Shown here: in pieces, positions 1 to 10,400 of the stretch
Layout of the letters: every line of letters starts with the position of its first letter
Numbering within the stretch: position 1 is the first letter of the stretch
From: Chitinophagaceae bacterium
GTDB taxonomy: Bacteria > Bacteroidota > Bacteroidia > Chitinophagales > Chitinophagaceae
Direction: 5' to 3'
DNA length: 64,000 bases
NCBI GenBank assembly: GCA_019638625.1
Contig: JAHBTK010000002.1
Location: 992,001-1,056,000, forward strand
Translations under genes and position numbers: made by a program
Notes under the pieces: generated by a model
Database searches by the model: none
Seen by the model: only the letters and a program-made list of their open reading frames with translations
What the model was told of the DNA's origin: nothing

Positions 1-890
1 GTATCGGTATAACCCACGTCATACATTACTTCAGTTACGTTTTTACGGCTTGCTTCAAAGCTCCGCTTGGCCGCCTCAATCCTTACTCTTTGCATATATT
101 CAACCGGCGTATTATTGGTAGCCTGCCTGAATTTTCTTTCAAAACTCCGACGGCTTGTATTTACCATATCCGCAAGTTCATCCACCGTAATTCTCTCCTG
201 GAAGTTTTCTTCCATAAACTTTTGCACCCGCAGGATATCTTTATCATTATGGTCTTTTTGCCCTGTAAAAATGGTGAATGCCGCCTGGCTGTTCCTGTCA
301 ATATCAATAGCAAAATATTTCGCGGTCATGATCGCCGTGCCGCGGTCGGTGTACTTTTCCAGGAGATAAAGCAGCAGGTTCCACAATGAATGGGCGCCCC
401 CGCTTGAATACAGTCGTCCCTCATCGGTGATCACGGCGCCATCCACAATTTCCACTGCCGGGAACTTTTGCCGGAATAGATCACAGTAAGCCCAATGCGT
501 AGAGCATTTTCGTCCATCTGCCAAACCGGTTTCGGCCAGCAGGAATGCACCGATACACAGGCTTGCCACTTCGCTTCCCTGCATATACATCTGTCGTATC
601 CACGGTATCGCCCGGGCATTCACTTTAATAGCATGATCGATATCTCCATACAGGGCGGGAAGGATCACTACATCGGTTTTTCTTACCTCTTTTAACAGCC
701 TGTCAATGGCAATGGCGTATTCCCCGTCATTGGCGTGTACGGTTTTCTTCAACGCCACATATTCCACATCAAACAAAGGCTTTTTACCCGAAGCTTTTAA
801 AAATTCGTTCGCTGTTTTAAAGGTCCGGTACGCCGGTGTAATAGCTTCTATCACGGCACTTTCGGGGACATATACCGATATTTTTTTCAT
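1..890 (-). CDS. GlxA-family AraC-type transcriptional regulator, 3' end cut by window
   Basis: About 296 residues are visible from the ATG at 890; the C-terminus lies beyond the window edge. Residues 3-170 form a DJ-1/PfpI (class I glutamine amidotransferase-like) domain with the nucleophile-elbow motif ASLCIGAFLLAETG around Cys112. Residues 225-296 are an AraC/XylS double helix-turn-helix, with VDELADMVNTSRRSFERKF as first helix pair and the second ending in NVTEVMYDVGYTDT. This order (amidotransferase fold, then AraC HTH) is that of GlxA-type regulators, in which the first domain is usually a sensor and not an enzyme. No target can be read from the sequence. The next gene (VOC protein) diverges, so the 100-bp gap may hold the controlled promoter. 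About 30 residues appear to be missing. Confidence 0.9.
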   Translation of the reverse strand, partial: MKKISVYVPESAVIEAITPAYRTFKTANEFLKASGKKPLFDVEYVALKKTVHANDGEYAIAIDRLLKEVRKTDVVILPALYGDIDHAIKVNARAIPWIRQMYMQGSEVASLCIGAFLLAETGLADGRKCSTHWAYCDLFRQKFPAVEIVDGAVITDEGRLYSSGGAHSLWNLLLYLLEKYTDRGTAIMTAKYFAIDIDRNSQAAFTIFTGQKDHNDKDILRVQKFMEENFQERITVDELADMVNTSRRSFERKFRQATNNTPVEYMQRVRIEAAKRSFEASRKNVTEVMYDVGYTD

Positions 891-998
891 ACCATTATTT
901 TAATAAAGCTACAAAATAATACTGGCGGGATCACCCCTTTAAATTGACGTTTCCGCACAGCCTGTTTTTTGGACATTGACACCATCTTTGTGTTGGCA

Positions 999-1430
999 AT
1001 GTATTATTTAAAAATCAACATTATTACGATAGAAAAGCTTATTCCTTATTTTACGTTCAATGGAAATTGCCGGGAAGCGATGAAGTTCTATCAAAAATGC
1101 CTTGGCGGAAAGCTGCATTTTCAAACAGCAGGCGAATCATTTGTATCGGAAAAAATGCCCGCGAAAATGAGAAAAACCATTATACATGCTTTGCTGATCT
1201 CCGAAAACTTTGTGCTCATGGGTTCCGATATGGTAGATGACCGGGGATTGATAAAGGGCAATGCGATTTCAGTTTCGCTGCACTTTTCTACCGAAAAAGA
1301 ATTAAGAGACTGTTACAAAAAGCTGTCATACGACGCACTGCAGACATACCCCGTACAGCATAATTTTTACGGCATATTGTTTGGTTCCCTTACAGACAGG
1401 TATGGTAATCAATGGTTGCTCCGGGGATAG
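999..1430 (+). CDS. VOC-superfamily PhnB-like protein
   Basis: About 143 residues. The opening ITIEKLIPYFTFNGNCREAM, then FYQKCLGGKLHFQ, is the typical start of the PhnB/3-demethylubiquinone methyltransferase-like branch of the glyoxalase/VOC fold. The paired beta-alpha-beta repeats are followed by the C-terminal SLTDRYGNQWLL. I place the start at the ATG at 999, since the ten residues from the earlier ATG (969) are outside the family pattern. Substrate unknown; many such proteins in Bacteroidota are uncharacterised and may be metal-binding dioxygenase-fold or resistance-type proteins. It stands 64 bp before an SRPBCC gene on the same strand, a pairing often seen, so the two may be co-transcribed. 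Confidence 0.85.
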   Translation: MYYLKINIITIEKLIPYFTFNGNCREAMKFYQKCLGGKLHFQTAGESFVSEKMPAKMRKTIIHALLISENFVLMGSDMVDDRGLIKGNAISVSLHFSTEKELRDCYKKLSYDALQTYPVQHNFYGILFGSLTDRYGNQWLLRG

Positions 1431-1493
1431 CGGTAAGTTGTAAGAGGATGTTAAATTAACTCAACAAATAATAAATACTTAAAAACAATTTTT

Positions 1494-1943
1494 ATGAGCA
1501 CTAACAGCGTAACATTACATCGTGTATTAACAGCATCCCCTGAAAAAGTATATCGCGCTTTTTCTGATTCACGGGCTTATGCATCATGGATCCCACCTTA
1601 CGGATTCCTGGGTATCGTACATCAAATGGACTTTAAGGTTGGGGGTGACTACAAAATGTCTTTTGTCAATTTCTCCACCAATAACGGGCATTCCTTCGGC
1701 GGAAAATTTTTGGAAATAAAACCCAATGAGTTTATCAAAATGACGGATAAATTCGATGACCCCAACATGCCCGGAGAAATGATCACCTCTGTGTGGCTTA
1801 ACAAGGTTTCCTGCGGCACAGAGATTAAGATAATCCAGGAAGGTATTCCTGCTGTCATCCCGGCTGAAATGTGTTATCTCGGATGGCAGGAATCCCTGGA
1901 GAAACTGAAGAAACTGGTAGAGCCCGAAATTCCGGATGCATAA
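1494..1943 (+). CDS. SRPBCC (AHSA1-like, polyketide cyclase/START fold) protein
   Basis: 149 residues. The N-terminus SVTLHRVLTASPEKVYRAFS and the downstream W-x-P (SWIPP), GGDY and GWQESLEKLKKLVEP segments are typical of the activator of Hsp90 ATPase homologue 1-like group of the SRPBCC fold, small hydrophobic-cavity proteins. No catalytic residues can be assigned and the ligand is unknown. It follows the VOC gene on the same strand; the pair may form a small operon of stress or small-molecule-handling proteins (inference). Confidence 0.87.
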   Translation: MSTNSVTLHRVLTASPEKVYRAFSDSRAYASWIPPYGFLGIVHQMDFKVGGDYKMSFVNFSTNNGHSFGGKFLEIKPNEFIKMTDKFDDPNMPGEMITSVWLNKVSCGTEIKIIQEGIPAVIPAEMCYLGWQESLEKLKKLVEPEIPDA

Positions 1944-2151
1944 TGTTTTTACCGGGGCTAACCGGCAAGAGAACCGCTTAAACGAATGAGGTGTTCCAAT
2001 TTTTGCGAATAATACCCGGTTGGGAAAAAATGTGTGTGATAATTCAGGAAAAGTGCTGTAGAAGAGTTGTCAAGTTTTGAAAACCTGGTCACTCTTTTAC
2101 AGCTTTCTTGTATCACCACCAATATCGGCATTTAAAAACTAATAATTTTAG

Positions 2152-2159
2152 TAATTTTG
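2152..2159 (+). promoter_or_regulatory. Bacteroidota-type -7 box (TAATTTTG) directly before the EndoQ gene
   Basis: TAATTTTG fits the TAnnTTTG -7 consensus of the Bacteroidota primary sigma factor. It lies four bases before the ATG at 2164, so transcription would start at or next to the start codon and the mRNA would be nearly leaderless. No clear TTG is seen at the expected -33 distance. Confidence 0.4.
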
Positions 2160-2163
2160 TCCT

Positions 2164-3432
2164 ATGTTTTATATTGCCGATCTCCATACACACTCTCACT
2201 ACGCTGCGGCTACGAGTAAATTTCTTTGCCTGGAAACCATGTATCAATGGGCATTAATAAAAGGGATTGATGTGGTGAGTACGGGTGATTTCACCCATCC
2301 TGCATGGATAGGCGAACTGGAAGAAAAGCTGCAACCTGCCGGTAATGGATTTTACACATTAAAGCATCCTCCTGAATTGAAGGAACTGCCGGGAGCCACT
2401 CCAGCCGGCAGAACGGTTTATTTTTGCTTGTCTACAGAGGTAAATTGTGAATACATTATTAAAGGCAAACAATACAAAAATCACCACTTGATCTATGTGC
2501 CTGATTTTGAAACCGCCCGTGTTGTTAATACAACTTTGAGTAGATATGGCGATCTGTCCCTGGATGGCAGGCCCACCCTACATCTGCAGGCACATGAATT
2601 ACTGAAGATCGTATTGGAGGTTTCATCCAAAGTGCATTTTATTCCGGCTCATGTGTGGACGCCCTGGTATTCAGCGTTGGGTGGTATGAACGGGCACAAC
2701 TCCCTGCAGGATTGCTTTAAGGACGTTACGGGTGAGTTGTTTGCGATAGAAACCAGCTTATCCGCCGACCCGCGTATGTGCCGCAGGTATGCGGAGCTTG
2801 ACGATCTTACGTTGATCTCTAATTCAGATGCTCATTCCGCGTTTAAGCTCGGGCGTGAGGTAAATCTTTTGAATACGGAACTGGGTTATGATGCCCTGTT
2901 CAATGCCATTAGAACGAAGCAGGGATTTTCCGGCACCTGGGAGTACTACCCGCAGCGTGGCAAATATTATAATGACGGCCACAGGAACTGTAAAATCTCA
3001 GTAAGCACAAAAGAAACAACAGCCGGCATTTGCCCTGTGTGTGGCAGGCCCTTAACGGTAGGCGTAGCCCACAGGGTAGAACAGCTTGCCAACCGCGGGG
3101 AACAGGAGACAGAGAACAATTTTCAACCTTTCCGGTATGTATTACCGTTACCGGAAATACTGGCTGAAATCATGGGCTTTAGTGAAACAAGCAAAGCGGT
3201 TGAAAAAAAATACGCGCAGGCGATATCTTATTTCGGAAATGAATTCGATTTATTGATGCATACGCCTGTTGAAGATATCCGCCGGTTTCATCCTACGCTG
3301 GCTATCGCCATACAGCGGCTTCGTAAAGATGAAAAGCGGTTTACTCCGGGATATGATGGCGAGCACGGCAGGATCTATTTTTTTAATGAAGGCGAACTGA
3401 AAAGAAAACCGGAGCAGGCAACGCTGTTTTGA
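2164..3432 (+). CDS. Endonuclease Q family protein (PHP domain plus zinc finger)
   Basis: 422 residues, the usual length of EndoQ (about 420). EndoQ nicks DNA 5' of deaminated bases (uracil, hypoxanthine, xanthine). The N-terminal PHP metal site is visible as ADLHTHSHY (His8, His10, His12). GDFTHPAWIGELEEKL and ISNSDAHSAFKLGRE supply further metal ligands. The zinc-finger region has Cys276 and then ICPVCGRPL (Cys290, Cys293). The residue three after Cys276 is Ser, where family members as I know them have a fourth Cys. The C-terminal region RVEQLANR and the segments after it are also family-like. EndoQ is best known from Thermococcales and some Bacillus, so it is less expected here. The family call is firm; activity on deaminated bases is inferred from the family. 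Confidence 0.85.
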   Translation: MFYIADLHTHSHYAAATSKFLCLETMYQWALIKGIDVVSTGDFTHPAWIGELEEKLQPAGNGFYTLKHPPELKELPGATPAGRTVYFCLSTEVNCEYIIKGKQYKNHHLIYVPDFETARVVNTTLSRYGDLSLDGRPTLHLQAHELLKIVLEVSSKVHFIPAHVWTPWYSALGGMNGHNSLQDCFKDVTGELFAIETSLSADPRMCRRYAELDDLTLISNSDAHSAFKLGREVNLLNTELGYDALFNAIRTKQGFSGTWEYYPQRGKYYNDGHRNCKISVSTKETTAGICPVCGRPLTVGVAHRVEQLANRGEQETENNFQPFRYVLPLPEILAEIMGFSETSKAVEKKYAQAISYFGNEFDLLMHTPVEDIRRFHPTLAIAIQRLRKDEKRFTPGYDGEHGRIYFFNEGELKRKPEQATLF

Positions 3433-3601
3433 AATGTTACCCGAAACCCTCTCCGGTCAGTCCCTTTAATAGCATTGGCTTTTATCACTTTGCAGGATAA
3501 TATAATAAAGGTTTCATCATTGTCCAAATTAAAATACATGTTTAAAAAGCACAATCGGGTTTTGCCCTATTAAAATTGGTAACCGGAATTCGGTAGAAAA
3601 A

Positions 3602-4291
3602 TTAATCCTCTCCGTATATTTTATAAACCGGTTCCCGCAGGGCATCGCTTCTGTTGCTGCAGATATATTCCAGCAGGTCGGCAATGGCCTCCGGCTTCAC
3701 CCATTTGCTATGGTCGGCATCCGGCATCGCCTCCCGGTTGGGTTCCGTATCAATAATGGAAGGCACTACCACGGATGCCGTCACGTTTTTTCCTTTGGCA
3801 GCGGCGTTCAGTATTTCCGCATAGTGAAACAGCAACGACTTCGAGAGTCCATAGGCGATCGCATTTTTTGAGAACGATCCTTCCAGTCCGGCTTTGGCGC
3901 CGATAAATACCAGCCTGCCGTAATTATAGTCCATCATATGGCGAAAGAACAGGTTGGACAACGTGTATGCGGTACCGAAATTTTTAGTGATCATCTCCTG
4001 TACACCTGTTTCAGAAGTATGGTGGATATCCCCTGCTTCAAACCCGCCTGCCAGGAAAAGGGCGGCTTCAATCGATCCATATAAATGAATGGCTTTTTCC
4101 GCGAAGTCGGCTACTTCGTCTGTCTTCGACAGGTCAACCTGGTGCAGTTCAAAATATTTATTGCCGCTGGCAAAGCCCAATGCGCTGCCCGACCGGGCAA
4201 CCGCGATAACCCTGTATCCGGCATCCAGAAACTTTTTTACGGCGGCCGTTCCAAGATTTCCATTAGCGCCCGTGATTAATACCTGTTTCAT
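3602..4291 (-). CDS. Short-chain dehydrogenase/reductase
   Basis: 229 residues from the ATG at 4291, which gives the clean SDR start MKQVLITGANGNLGTAAVKK; the in-frame ATG 21 codons upstream adds a non-conserved hydrophobic stretch. The nucleotide-binding glycine motif TGANGNLG and the catalytic YGLSK (Tyr-x-x-x-Lys, after IAYGLSKSLLFHYAEIL) are both present, so it should be an active NAD(P)-dependent oxidoreductase. Substrate unknown. It lies downstream of sprA on the same strand with a 118-bp gap and is probably independent. Confidence 0.88.
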   Translation of the reverse strand: MKQVLITGANGNLGTAAVKKFLDAGYRVIAVARSGSALGFASGNKYFELHQVDLSKTDEVADFAEKAIHLYGSIEAALFLAGGFEAGDIHHTSETGVQEMITKNFGTAYTLSNLFFRHMMDYNYGRLVFIGAKAGLEGSFSKNAIAYGLSKSLLFHYAEILNAAAKGKNVTASVVVPSIIDTEPNREAMPDADHSKWVKPEAIADLLEYICSNRSDALREPVYKIYGED

Positions 4292-4409
4292 ACTTGTTGG
4301 ATATTGATTTGTAAAAATTCTGCAAAATGAAAATACAAAATATGACAGAAACAACTCGTTATGGTCCCTGTCCCGTATTTTCCGGTTTCCTGCAAATTCT
4401 GGGGGACTT

Positions 4410-7400
4410 TTAAGGCGCCAGCGATATGTTTACCGTAAGTCCTGCCCTTGTATTCGTCATGGGTGCGGAAGAAGAGATATAGGGAATTCTCCGTTGCTGG
4501 TCAAAATAGAATTTTAGCTGAATACGGTTGCTCAGTACATAGTCAACAGTTGGGTTGATGATGATCACTTTCTGGCCATTTGTCGGGAAGCTGTTCTCCT
4601 GGTCAAGGCGGCTGTTGGAAGTAATATCATCCTGTATACTGAACTCCATTGTAAACTTCACATCACTTTCCGATTTTTTATCGTCGCCGCTTCCGCCACC
4701 CCTGTTCAGGAACCCGAGGTTAATCGGCAGGTTGAACCCGCGGATACGCCAGGAAGCGTTTAACCGTAACCGGGAGGATTTCATTTCACTCAACTGGTAG
4801 TCGATAAGGCTAAGGCTGAGTGTCCGGCTTTTGGTGTACTCCAGCGTAAATGATAACTGGTTGGTAAGTGTGAAGCTCAATTCGGCTAAGGGTGCAAACT
4901 GCTCCCTGATGGTAATATTCGGGATCAGGAAATAAGGAATAAAGTTATTGGATACCGTATCAAGGAATGAAGGGAAACTCAGGCCCCACCTGTCCTGGAA
5001 CAGGAGGTTAGAGTTGAACGCATTCATTTCAAGCGTACTATTATATCCATGTGTTACCGTGAAGTTGGTAAAAACTTTGTCCAGGGGTTGTATCCTGTTG
5101 AGACCCCGGTAAGTAAGCTTCCAGTTGGGTCTGGGGATATATCCCGAGAATGGGTTTGACCGTACATTGGATCCCGAACTTTTCAGCAGCGCCACGCTGT
5201 TGGGATCTTTATTGGTATAGGCGGCTATAAAAGAGGGGATCAGTACGTCCTGTGCATACCTGGAGTAACCCATGTAGTAGCCGTCACTGCCCTGTACCTG
5301 GCTGTAGGGATTTTTAAGCCCCATTCTTTCAGACAGGATGACGCGGTTGTCCTGGAATTTTCTGAAGGTTTCGCTGATCACATTGGGGTCCGACTTTTTG
5401 AACATAGTCTGGAAAGAGATATAGCTGATGCTGAAACCTCCGCCGGCATAGGGGTTCAGGTGATCGAAGGTTCCGTTGCCAATCGTATCCTTGAACAGTT
5501 CGCTATAGGTCCTGTTAAAGGTCTTGTTCATATTGAGATCGATGGTAAGGTCCCGCACCGGCTCCAGTTGGGCGTTTGCGGTAAACTGCTGATCAAAAGT
5601 CTGCCGCACCAGGTTGTTTTGCAGGCTGTCCCTGGACATCCAGCCCTTGCCGGCGGCACGGTCCAGCCAGTTGATATCGGGTTGCTTCCCAAATATAAAG
5701 GGCAGGCCGGGAGCCATGCTGCCCCAGTTCTGGCCCAGGTATTTGGTGCTGTCCATAAAACCGGGTACAAAAGAGGTAGCGCCTTCGGTATAACTTACAT
5801 TAATACGTTTAACGGAAGTCACCAGTTTCCCGATACCTTTTAATATCGGGCTGAGTTCCGGAAGTTCATTCGGGTCGCGCTTATTTTTAGTGGTGTCCGC
5901 CGGGTTGTTCCGGCTTCTCGGCGGTGGTTGATTCCTGTTGTTCGCCTGGGGCTGGCTCTCCAGCGCCCTCAGGATCCTGAATTTGCTGTACAGGCGCACA
6001 AAATCCAGGTCTACGGTAGCCGATTTGGCATTGCTGTTCTGGATGGTATTTCCAAGTCCGATAGCCAGTCTGGAAGCGCCGATCCAGCTATAGGTCGTTT
6101 TGTAGGCCACATTGGCAGTCGTCCAGTCAAGCAGGGGTATTTTGGCTGTTGGCAGGACATAAGTAATATCCGCCCGCTGGTTAAACAACACGTTCCTGCC
6201 GCCTTTAAAGAAATTAGTCCGTACCGTATCTTTCTTTTCCTTGGTATCCAGTCTTCCGTCGGGTTCATCTATCCTGGCATTGTTCAGCGCTTCATAGTCA
6301 AAATTGAGGGAACGGCTGATATCCCAGCGGAAATTGTATTTTCTGTCAAAGGTGAAGAACTTGTCGAAGGTCTCAGGTATTTTGTAGGGGCTCGGGATAG
6401 TGCCGGGCACATATACCTCCCTGGGCCGCAACGCTCCAAACTGCCTGTTCATATCCCAACGGATACCTATAAGCGAAGGATTGGGATTCAGGTTAAATTC
6501 TTTCACCAGGCTCAGCCAGGGCGATTTGCTCTTGACGAGATTTTTAAACGGCTCCCATGCTTTCGGTTGCCCGGTATAGTTATACCCGATACCGCCCCTG
6601 TATTTTTTAATCTCATTATTTTCAATAATGGGCGAATGCGCCTTTATGGAGGTGTAAGAGTAGTTGAGGTCAAAATTCGACAGGCTCCAGATCCGCTGCT
6701 TCTTACCTTCAGGCAATGTTTTTCTTACATTGGTAAAGTTGAGGGTTTTGATGGTTGTAATGTCGATAGCCGCTCTTCTTATAGAGTCCCTTGCATCACC
6801 CGATGCCGCTGATAGTTTCTCGTTCAGTTTGATATCCTGGTCGTAGGGATCATATTCCGGCGTGCGGATGGTTTGTGAAATGCTGGCATATAAGGGGATC
6901 TCTATTCCGGCGCCCCTGGGCAACAGTTTACCCAGTTGCATATTGGCCGCCGCGTCAAACTGGGCAAAGTCTTCCCTGGACCGTTCATTTACACGTTGCT
7001 CCAGTGTACCAAACCCGATCGTATGCATATTGCCCGAAAAGGTGAGGGTTCCCAGGTCGGCAAGCGCCAGGTCTACCCTGCCCAGTGCTGCCCACCCGCC
7101 CTTTTCATCAATCTGAGACAGCCTCAGCTCGTTGATCCAGACCTCCGTACAAATGGGAGCGCCCGTGCCATCGCCCGGGTTTTCCACGCCCACCAGAATA
7201 CCTTTTACCTCCCCGAAATTAGGACTGCCTATTACGGAATACTCCCTGTTGTCTACCTGTTTCCGGTAAATATTATTAGGATTGAGCAACTGCAGGTTTC
7301 TTTCCGTTTTCAACTGTTCCAGTATGCCCAGGTCAAAATCCAGGTTGTTTTCCTCTGGCCATATATCGGTGTCGGCTACAGCGCCGGGCTGCGTGATCTT

Positions 7401-10400
7401 CAGCGGTATTTTGATCTCGTAAAAATTATTGATAAAATCATTACCGATCCTTATCACCGCGTTTATCCTGCCGTCATTTAAAGCAGGCTGGCCGGTAACG
7501 CTTTCCGCATGTATGAACATCAGTAGCCGGCGGAACTGGCGGATATCGAGGTTAAATGTTTTAAAAACGCTTCTCGACTCGCCGTTGGGCAGGTTACAGA
7601 TCTGCATGTTCATCGCCTGCTCGTTCTGCAGTATGTTTACGCCCCCGTTGCTTAATGCCTGTACCCTTTCAATACCGGGCGGCATACGGTACACAACAGG
7701 TTGCCTGCGGTCATTTTCTTCAATATTTACCGCCCCTACATTAAAACTTACAGGGTCGTTGGGATTAAGCGGCTTGTAAACACCCGCGGTATCCAGTTCG
7801 TAATCAAATTTTCTCCACTGGTTCCTGATCAGCTCCAGTTTTGCAAAACGCAGCACCGTGGAATCCTCAAAACCCGTCATGAACATACGAATGAACTGGA
7901 TGGATTTGAAATCAGGAATATTGCCGACTTTTTTATCGTAGTCGTTAATGGGTACCCGGAACTGGTACCAGACCTGGTTTTCTTTAGCGCCATTGGCAAG
8001 GGTTACCGCCGTTTCTTTTTTGTCTACAATATAGTTGCTGCCAATCTGCATATCGGGGTGTGCCGCCGGCTTTATTTCTACCCGGTATTGAAAATATTCT
8101 TCATTTTCATTGAGGGTATTGTCCTTGTTCAGGTCTTCCGCATCGGGATATAAGGTGGCGGCGGAAGAGAACTGCGAACCGGTAGTTGAAACCGGGGAAT
8201 TGCCCTGCGGGCTGTTAAAATGTTTGTACCTGCCCAGTATGCCCGCGCCTGTTTTATCGTATTCTGTATCGCGGTAGAACCGGAAGTTATCGGAAGAAGG
8301 GTCTGCTTCCACCTGCAGGTAGGCCTGCGAGTTAGCTCCCAGGGCAGCCTGGAGGCTTTGCAGGAACTGCTGCCGGACCGTCCTTTCTTCCGCATCCCCC
8401 ATTCCGTCAAGACCTACATCCTGGAACTCCCGGTCTTCCGGGTCATTACTGAAAGCCTGGGTTACCTGGATGGGGTTTACCGGTGTGGTGCCCCAAACTG
8501 AATTATCGGTTTGAGCCGGTATCTTGGGTGTAGGCAACCCGTTTTCGTAGGCCCTTTTCCCGTCTTTTAAAATATCCTCGGAAACATTGCCCAGGTTGAA
8601 ATACAGTTGTCCCCCGGTAGAGCCGGGATTTTTGATATAGGGGTCGAGCACCCAGAACTCTATGAACTCAACATTGTTTGTTTCAAAATCCGTCTGGTCG
8701 ATGGCCCGCATCATACCTCCCCAGCGGTTGCGGGGATTGGTTAACCGGCCGGCCGACTCCACTCCCGCCGCATCGTAATTGTAGGGACCTCTTTCCCGCG
8801 GATAATAAGCCAGGTCAAATGTTACCAGTTGGTTCAAACCAAAATCCGGTGTCCGTAAAGGGAATATCTCCGCCTGGGAAACCGCTCTTACGCGGGGGTC
8901 AGACAGTTCTTCCACATTTCCCTGCAGGGGGTTGCTGCTGTTCCTGCTTTCCTGTAAAATGGGTTCAATATTATACCAGGCCAGCTTGGCCCTGTTTTTT
9001 CCGTATTCGAGGTTATTATATAATATAGACTCCGGGAAGAGCGGATTCCCGTCCCTGTCCGTTGCTCCCTGGGGCGTGCTGGCCAATGCCCAGCTAATAA
9101 GCGGAAACCGAAGGTCGATGCTGGCCCGGGTGCCTTCAAAGTCGTCGATATAGATCAGCCCGTTCCTTCCCTTTCCTATCTGGGGAGCATGGCCGGGAAT
9201 GATCTGCGCCGCTTCACCAAAGGCTGTGATGCTGGAAGTACCGGTGGGTGAATAAAAGGGAAGCTTATCCAGCCAGCGGTTCAGCCGGGGAATTTCGTTT
9301 TTATAACTGAAATCCAGCCCTATCATAGTGTTGCGGATGGGGTCCTCTCCGTAGCCCATTTTAGTAAAATAGGGCCTTTCACTCAGTCGTACCGCGGTGG
9401 CGCCTACCGTAAGGTTTTTGTTGGCCAGATAATCCAGCCGTACGCCCATATAGTTTCGTTGCTGCAGTCCGAAAGAGGCCTGGTTTTCAAACTGCACATC
9501 CACCGGTACCCCGGAACTTAAGATCGCCTGGTTCAGGATCCTAACAGTACCGAGGCTGTAGTTGATCTCGTAATCGGAGCCCTCCTGCAGCGTACGCCCA
9601 CCGGCGCGTACAGTTACCGAGCCCTGTGGTACGTTAAAGGCATTCAATGATATTTCCGACTGTCCCGCGGTAGAAGCCCTTGCGGTACCCTTAATAACAA
9701 ACCGGTTGAGGTTGGCATAGGTTTGGGCGATGGCCTTAATGGTATCGTATAAGGGGGTATACAGGTATTTTTGCTTTAAAGCGGGATCCGAGAAAGCGAA
9801 TTCAAGGTCTTTACCGAAAGGCTCCAGAACCGGGAAAGCAATCTGGGCCTGGTAGGGGAAAATGGTGAACCCTTCCAGGAAGTCGAAAACTCCATCCGGC
9901 TGCGGGTCATTCTGGTTATTCAGCCGGTCGAGATTGAGCAGGGTCAGTAGCGGTACACCCGCCTGTTCGCCTTCCGGCAGGTATCGTTTTTGTCCGCCAC
10001 CCGGTTCATCATACAATACATTTAATTGAAAATCCGTCCTGTCAAGACCGGCCAGGTAATCCCCGCTTTCACTTTTCAGGGTGTAAATATTTTTCATCAT
10101 CAGGTCCCATATCGGGAGCTGGGTACGGGCGGAGGTTGCTTTCAACAGCTTGAGGAACAATACTTTCTGCACACCGGAGGTGGAGTCTACCGGCACATCC
10201 TGGGAAAACTCTCCCACCTGGTACACCCTTCCGTTGTAGGTGTACTGGAAAGCTACCGCCAACACTTCATTGGGTTGCAAACCGGCTCTCAGGGAGAGAT
10301 AACCCAACTGTCTGTTGTACACATACTGGCTGGAATCCAGCTTACGGGCAAAAGTCTTTTCAAAATCCTGCACCTGTCTAAGTCCCATTCCTGTAAGGTT

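Noticed and set aside
5928..6812. 294-codon frame on the plus strand inside sprA, with others at 6,936-7,481 and 10,026-10,580
   Set aside because: Antisense shadows of a very long, intact sprA; no start context, signal or family resemblance.
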